From NCBI GenBank assembly GCA_902493585.1, contig CABUPZ010000018.1:1-42091 (forward strand): 42,091 nucleotides of DNA. The letters are read 5' to 3'. Below, piece after piece: positions 40,757 to 42,091 of the stretch. This stretch comes from an uncultured Fusicatenibacter sp. Its GTDB lineage: Bacteria > Bacillota > Clostridia > Lachnospirales > Lachnospiraceae. Both the position numbers and the translations under genes were made by a program. The notes under the pieces are model-generated. The model ran no database searches, was not told the DNA's origin, and was given only the letters and a program-made list of their open reading frames with translations. Position 1 is the first letter of the stretch; every line of letters begins with the position of its first letter.

Positions 40757-41635
40757 TCAGGAGAAATATTCCTGCTTGATCAGGTCCACCGGCATATTCT
40801 GTCCGGTCCAGATCCGGAAAGACTCGGCGCCCTGGTAAAGCAGCATGTACATCCCGTTGAAGGTTTTGCACCCGACAGATTCTGCAAGCTGCATCAGGCG
40901 GGTTTTTCTTGGGTTGTAGATCAGGTCGGACACGGTCAGATTCTCATGAAACAGAGAAGCGTCCTCGATGATCGAGTGTTCCGTATCGGGAGCCATGCCG
41001 ACAGGCGTTCCGTTGATCAGCAGACGGCTGCGGGACAGTGCCTGGCGAAGCGCAGTCTTATCGTCGTGGTCATAGACGGTGGCGCGGCAGCTCGTTGTGC
41101 GGTTGATGGTATCGGCGAGTTCCAGAGTTCTCCGGTAAAAACGGCTGGAAGGGCGGACAAAAATGTGGATATGCCGGATTCCATCCAGAGCCGCCTGGGC
41201 GCAGATCGCAGTGGAAGCGCCGCCGCCTCCCATCATGGTGATCTCCTGTCCGGTGACATCGTAGCCCGCGTCACGCACTGCCTCCATATAGCCGATCCCG
41301 TCGGTGGAAGTGCCGGTGAGGACACCGTTGTCATTGACTACGGTATTGATCGATTTACAGATTTGGGAAACCGGGGAGATATGGTCGACCAGTTCCATGA
41401 TCTTGTTTTTGTTCGGCATGGTCAGGTTGAATCCGCGGATTCCCACGGCCTTCAATCCCTCCACCGCCTCCGTCAGCGTCTTTTCTGTCACATCGAAACA
41501 GAGGTAAGCATAGTCCAGCCCAAGATACTGAAAGGCACGGTTATGCATCAGCGGAGAGATACTGTGAGAGACCGGACTTCCCAGAAGAGCGGTCAGTTTT
41601 GTGGTACCAGAGATTGGAATTGCCGGTATATTCAT
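40757..41635 (-). CDS. aroE: Quinate/shikimate dehydrogenase, YdiB-like
   Basis: At 292 residues it has SPVSHSISPLMHN near residue 20, the catalytic Lys in NLTMPNKNKI near 70-77, Asp in GTSTDGIGY near 110, nucleotide loop GGGGASTA near 136, and GMYMLLYQGAESFRIWTGQ at the C-terminus. The reading NLTMPNK and the C-terminus are closer to E. coli YdiB than to AroE. YdiB uses NAD or NADP and accepts quinate as well as shikimate. AAGGAG precedes ATG 41635. It diverges from aroD, as ydiB also neighbours aroD in E. coli. A role in the shikimate pathway or in quinate use cannot be told apart here. Confidence 0.9.
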   Translation of the reverse strand: MNIPAIPISGTTKLTALLGSPVSHSISPLMHNRAFQYLGLDYAYLCFDVTEKTLTEAVEGLKAVGIRGFNLTMPNKNKIMELVDHISPVSQICKSINTVVNDNGVLTGTSTDGIGYMEAVRDAGYDVTGQEITMMGGGGASTAICAQAALDGIRHIHIFVRPSSRFYRRTLELADTINRTTSCRATVYDHDDKTALRQALSRSRLLINGTPVGMAPDTEHSIIEDASLFHENLTVSDLIYNPRKTRLMQLAESVGCKTFNGMYMLLYQGAESFRIWTGQNMPVDLIKQEYFS

Positions 41636-41691
41636 AAAACGATACTCCTTTATGTAAAAACATGATTTATCTTAATATAACACAAAAGCAA

Positions 41692-41720
41692 TTGACAGTA
41701 CAGAAAGATCCCAATAAAAT
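41692..41720 (+). promoter_or_regulatory. Promoter of aroD
   Basis: A perfect TTGACA (41692-41697), a 17-base spacer and TAAAAT (41715-41720). The expected start near 41727 lies four bases before hairpin copy 7. Confidence 0.75.
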
Positions 41721-41730
41721 GAAAAATAAG

Positions 41731-41758
41731 GTAACCGTTCCGCTGGCTGAACGGTTAC
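41731..41758 (+). repeat. CCGTTC/GAACGG hairpin, copy 7 (aroD leader)
   Basis: A perfect ten-base stem, GTAACCGTTC (41731-41740) with GAACGGTTAC (41749-41758), loop CGCTGGCT. It would form right at the 5' end of the aroD transcript. Confidence 0.8.
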
Positions 41759-41785
41759 AAAACAAGACGGAGAGGAAATACAAAA

Positions 41786-42091
41786 ATGAATGATAAAACG
41801 GTGAAAACAAGAAATCTGACGATAGGAGAAGGAATGCCGAAGATCTGCATTCCGGTCATGGGAAAAAACCTGGAAGAGATAACAGAACACACCAAAAGAG
41901 CAGTCAGCGCACAGCCGGATCTGCTGGAATGGAGAGCAGACAGCTATGAGAAGATCCTGGAACCAGGCACAGCCCGCGAAGCACTGAGACAAATCCGGGA
42001 AACCGCCGGGCAGCTTCCAATCCTCTTCACCTTCCGAAGCGCCGCCGAAGGAGGCGAAAAAGCCATCACACCTGAAACCTACACAGCACTC
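41786..42091 (+). CDS. aroD: Type I 3-dehydroquinate dehydratase, partial (N-terminal 102 residues)
   Basis: ATG 41786 with AGAGGAAA upstream opens a frame that runs to the window end. The text KTRNLTIGEGMPKICIPVMG, DLLEWRADSYE and PILFTFRSAAEGGE matches the first third of type I (Schiff-base) dehydroquinases, with the conserved EWR and FTFR strands. The catalytic His and Lys lie beyond the window. The enzyme converts 3-dehydroquinate to 3-dehydroshikimate, one step before the product of the neighbouring aroE. Confidence 0.92.
   Translation, partial: MNDKTVKTRNLTIGEGMPKICIPVMGKNLEEITEHTKRAVSAQPDLLEWRADSYEKILEPGTAREALRQIRETAGQLPILFTFRSAAEGGEKAITPETYTAL

Overview
The window looks like a chromosome segment from a Gram-positive, anaerobic gut Clostridium of the Lachnospiraceae type. 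The signs are a moderately high GC content, strong AGGAGG ribosome sites, the Firmicutes order priA-def-fmt-yugP-rsmB-rlmN-prpC-prkC-rsgA-rpe-thiN, a meso-DAP type MurE, rubrerythrin/rubredoxin oxygen defence, and IS66 and IS481 relics. The genus cannot be fixed from sequence alone.

Layout. 1-1002 (-): 5' part of a secreted or membrane-anchored ComEC-like metallo-beta-lactamase-fold protein. 1136-2546: a water-forming NADH oxidase behind a sigma-A promoter that carries a Fur-like inverted repeat. 2622-5477: relic of a raffinose/melibiose (msm/raf) operon. An AraC regulator without a normal start, then pieces of a binding lipoprotein, one permease and an alpha-galactosidase have been joined by at least seven internal deletions. 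5724-19367: a long co-directional housekeeping operon from murE to thiN (peptidoglycan precursor, replication restart, N-formylmethionine handling, rRNA modification, PrpC/PrkC signalling, ribosome assembly GTPase, pentose phosphate, thiamine).

19430-25604: an integrated element of about 6.2 kb sits inside the 5' end of ychF. The left junction keeps the host RBS and the first seven ychF codons followed by a stop. The right junction supplies a new RBS and a synonymous version of the same seven codons, so YchF protein is unchanged. Both ends carry tandem AATTGGTGCGG repeats. Cargo is a redox island: a ferredoxin-rubrerythrin fusion, a double-rubredoxin protein, a DUF134-NifX protein and a divergent Crp/Fnr regulator, with a perfect inverted repeat holding both -35 boxes. 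There is also a broken rhodanese, two fused IS relics, and an integrase with three lesions (amber codon, internal deletion, catalytic His to Arg). The element is probably fixed in place.

25584-27648: ychF and lgt. 28039-40693: a division and cell wall (dcw) cluster: mraZ with its three-repeat operator, rsmH, ftsL, two class B PBPs, mraY, murD, ftsW, divIB and ftsZ. murF, murG and ftsA are absent here and murE lies 22 kb away. 40757-42091: a YdiB-like aroE (-) and the start of a type I aroD (+), facing away from each other. A family of at least seven short hairpins built on CCGTTC...GAACGG is scattered through the gaps of the right-hand 15 kb, mostly between a stop codon and the next ribosome site or in a 5' leader.

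All family assignments come from reading motifs and remembered family sequences; no database search was run.
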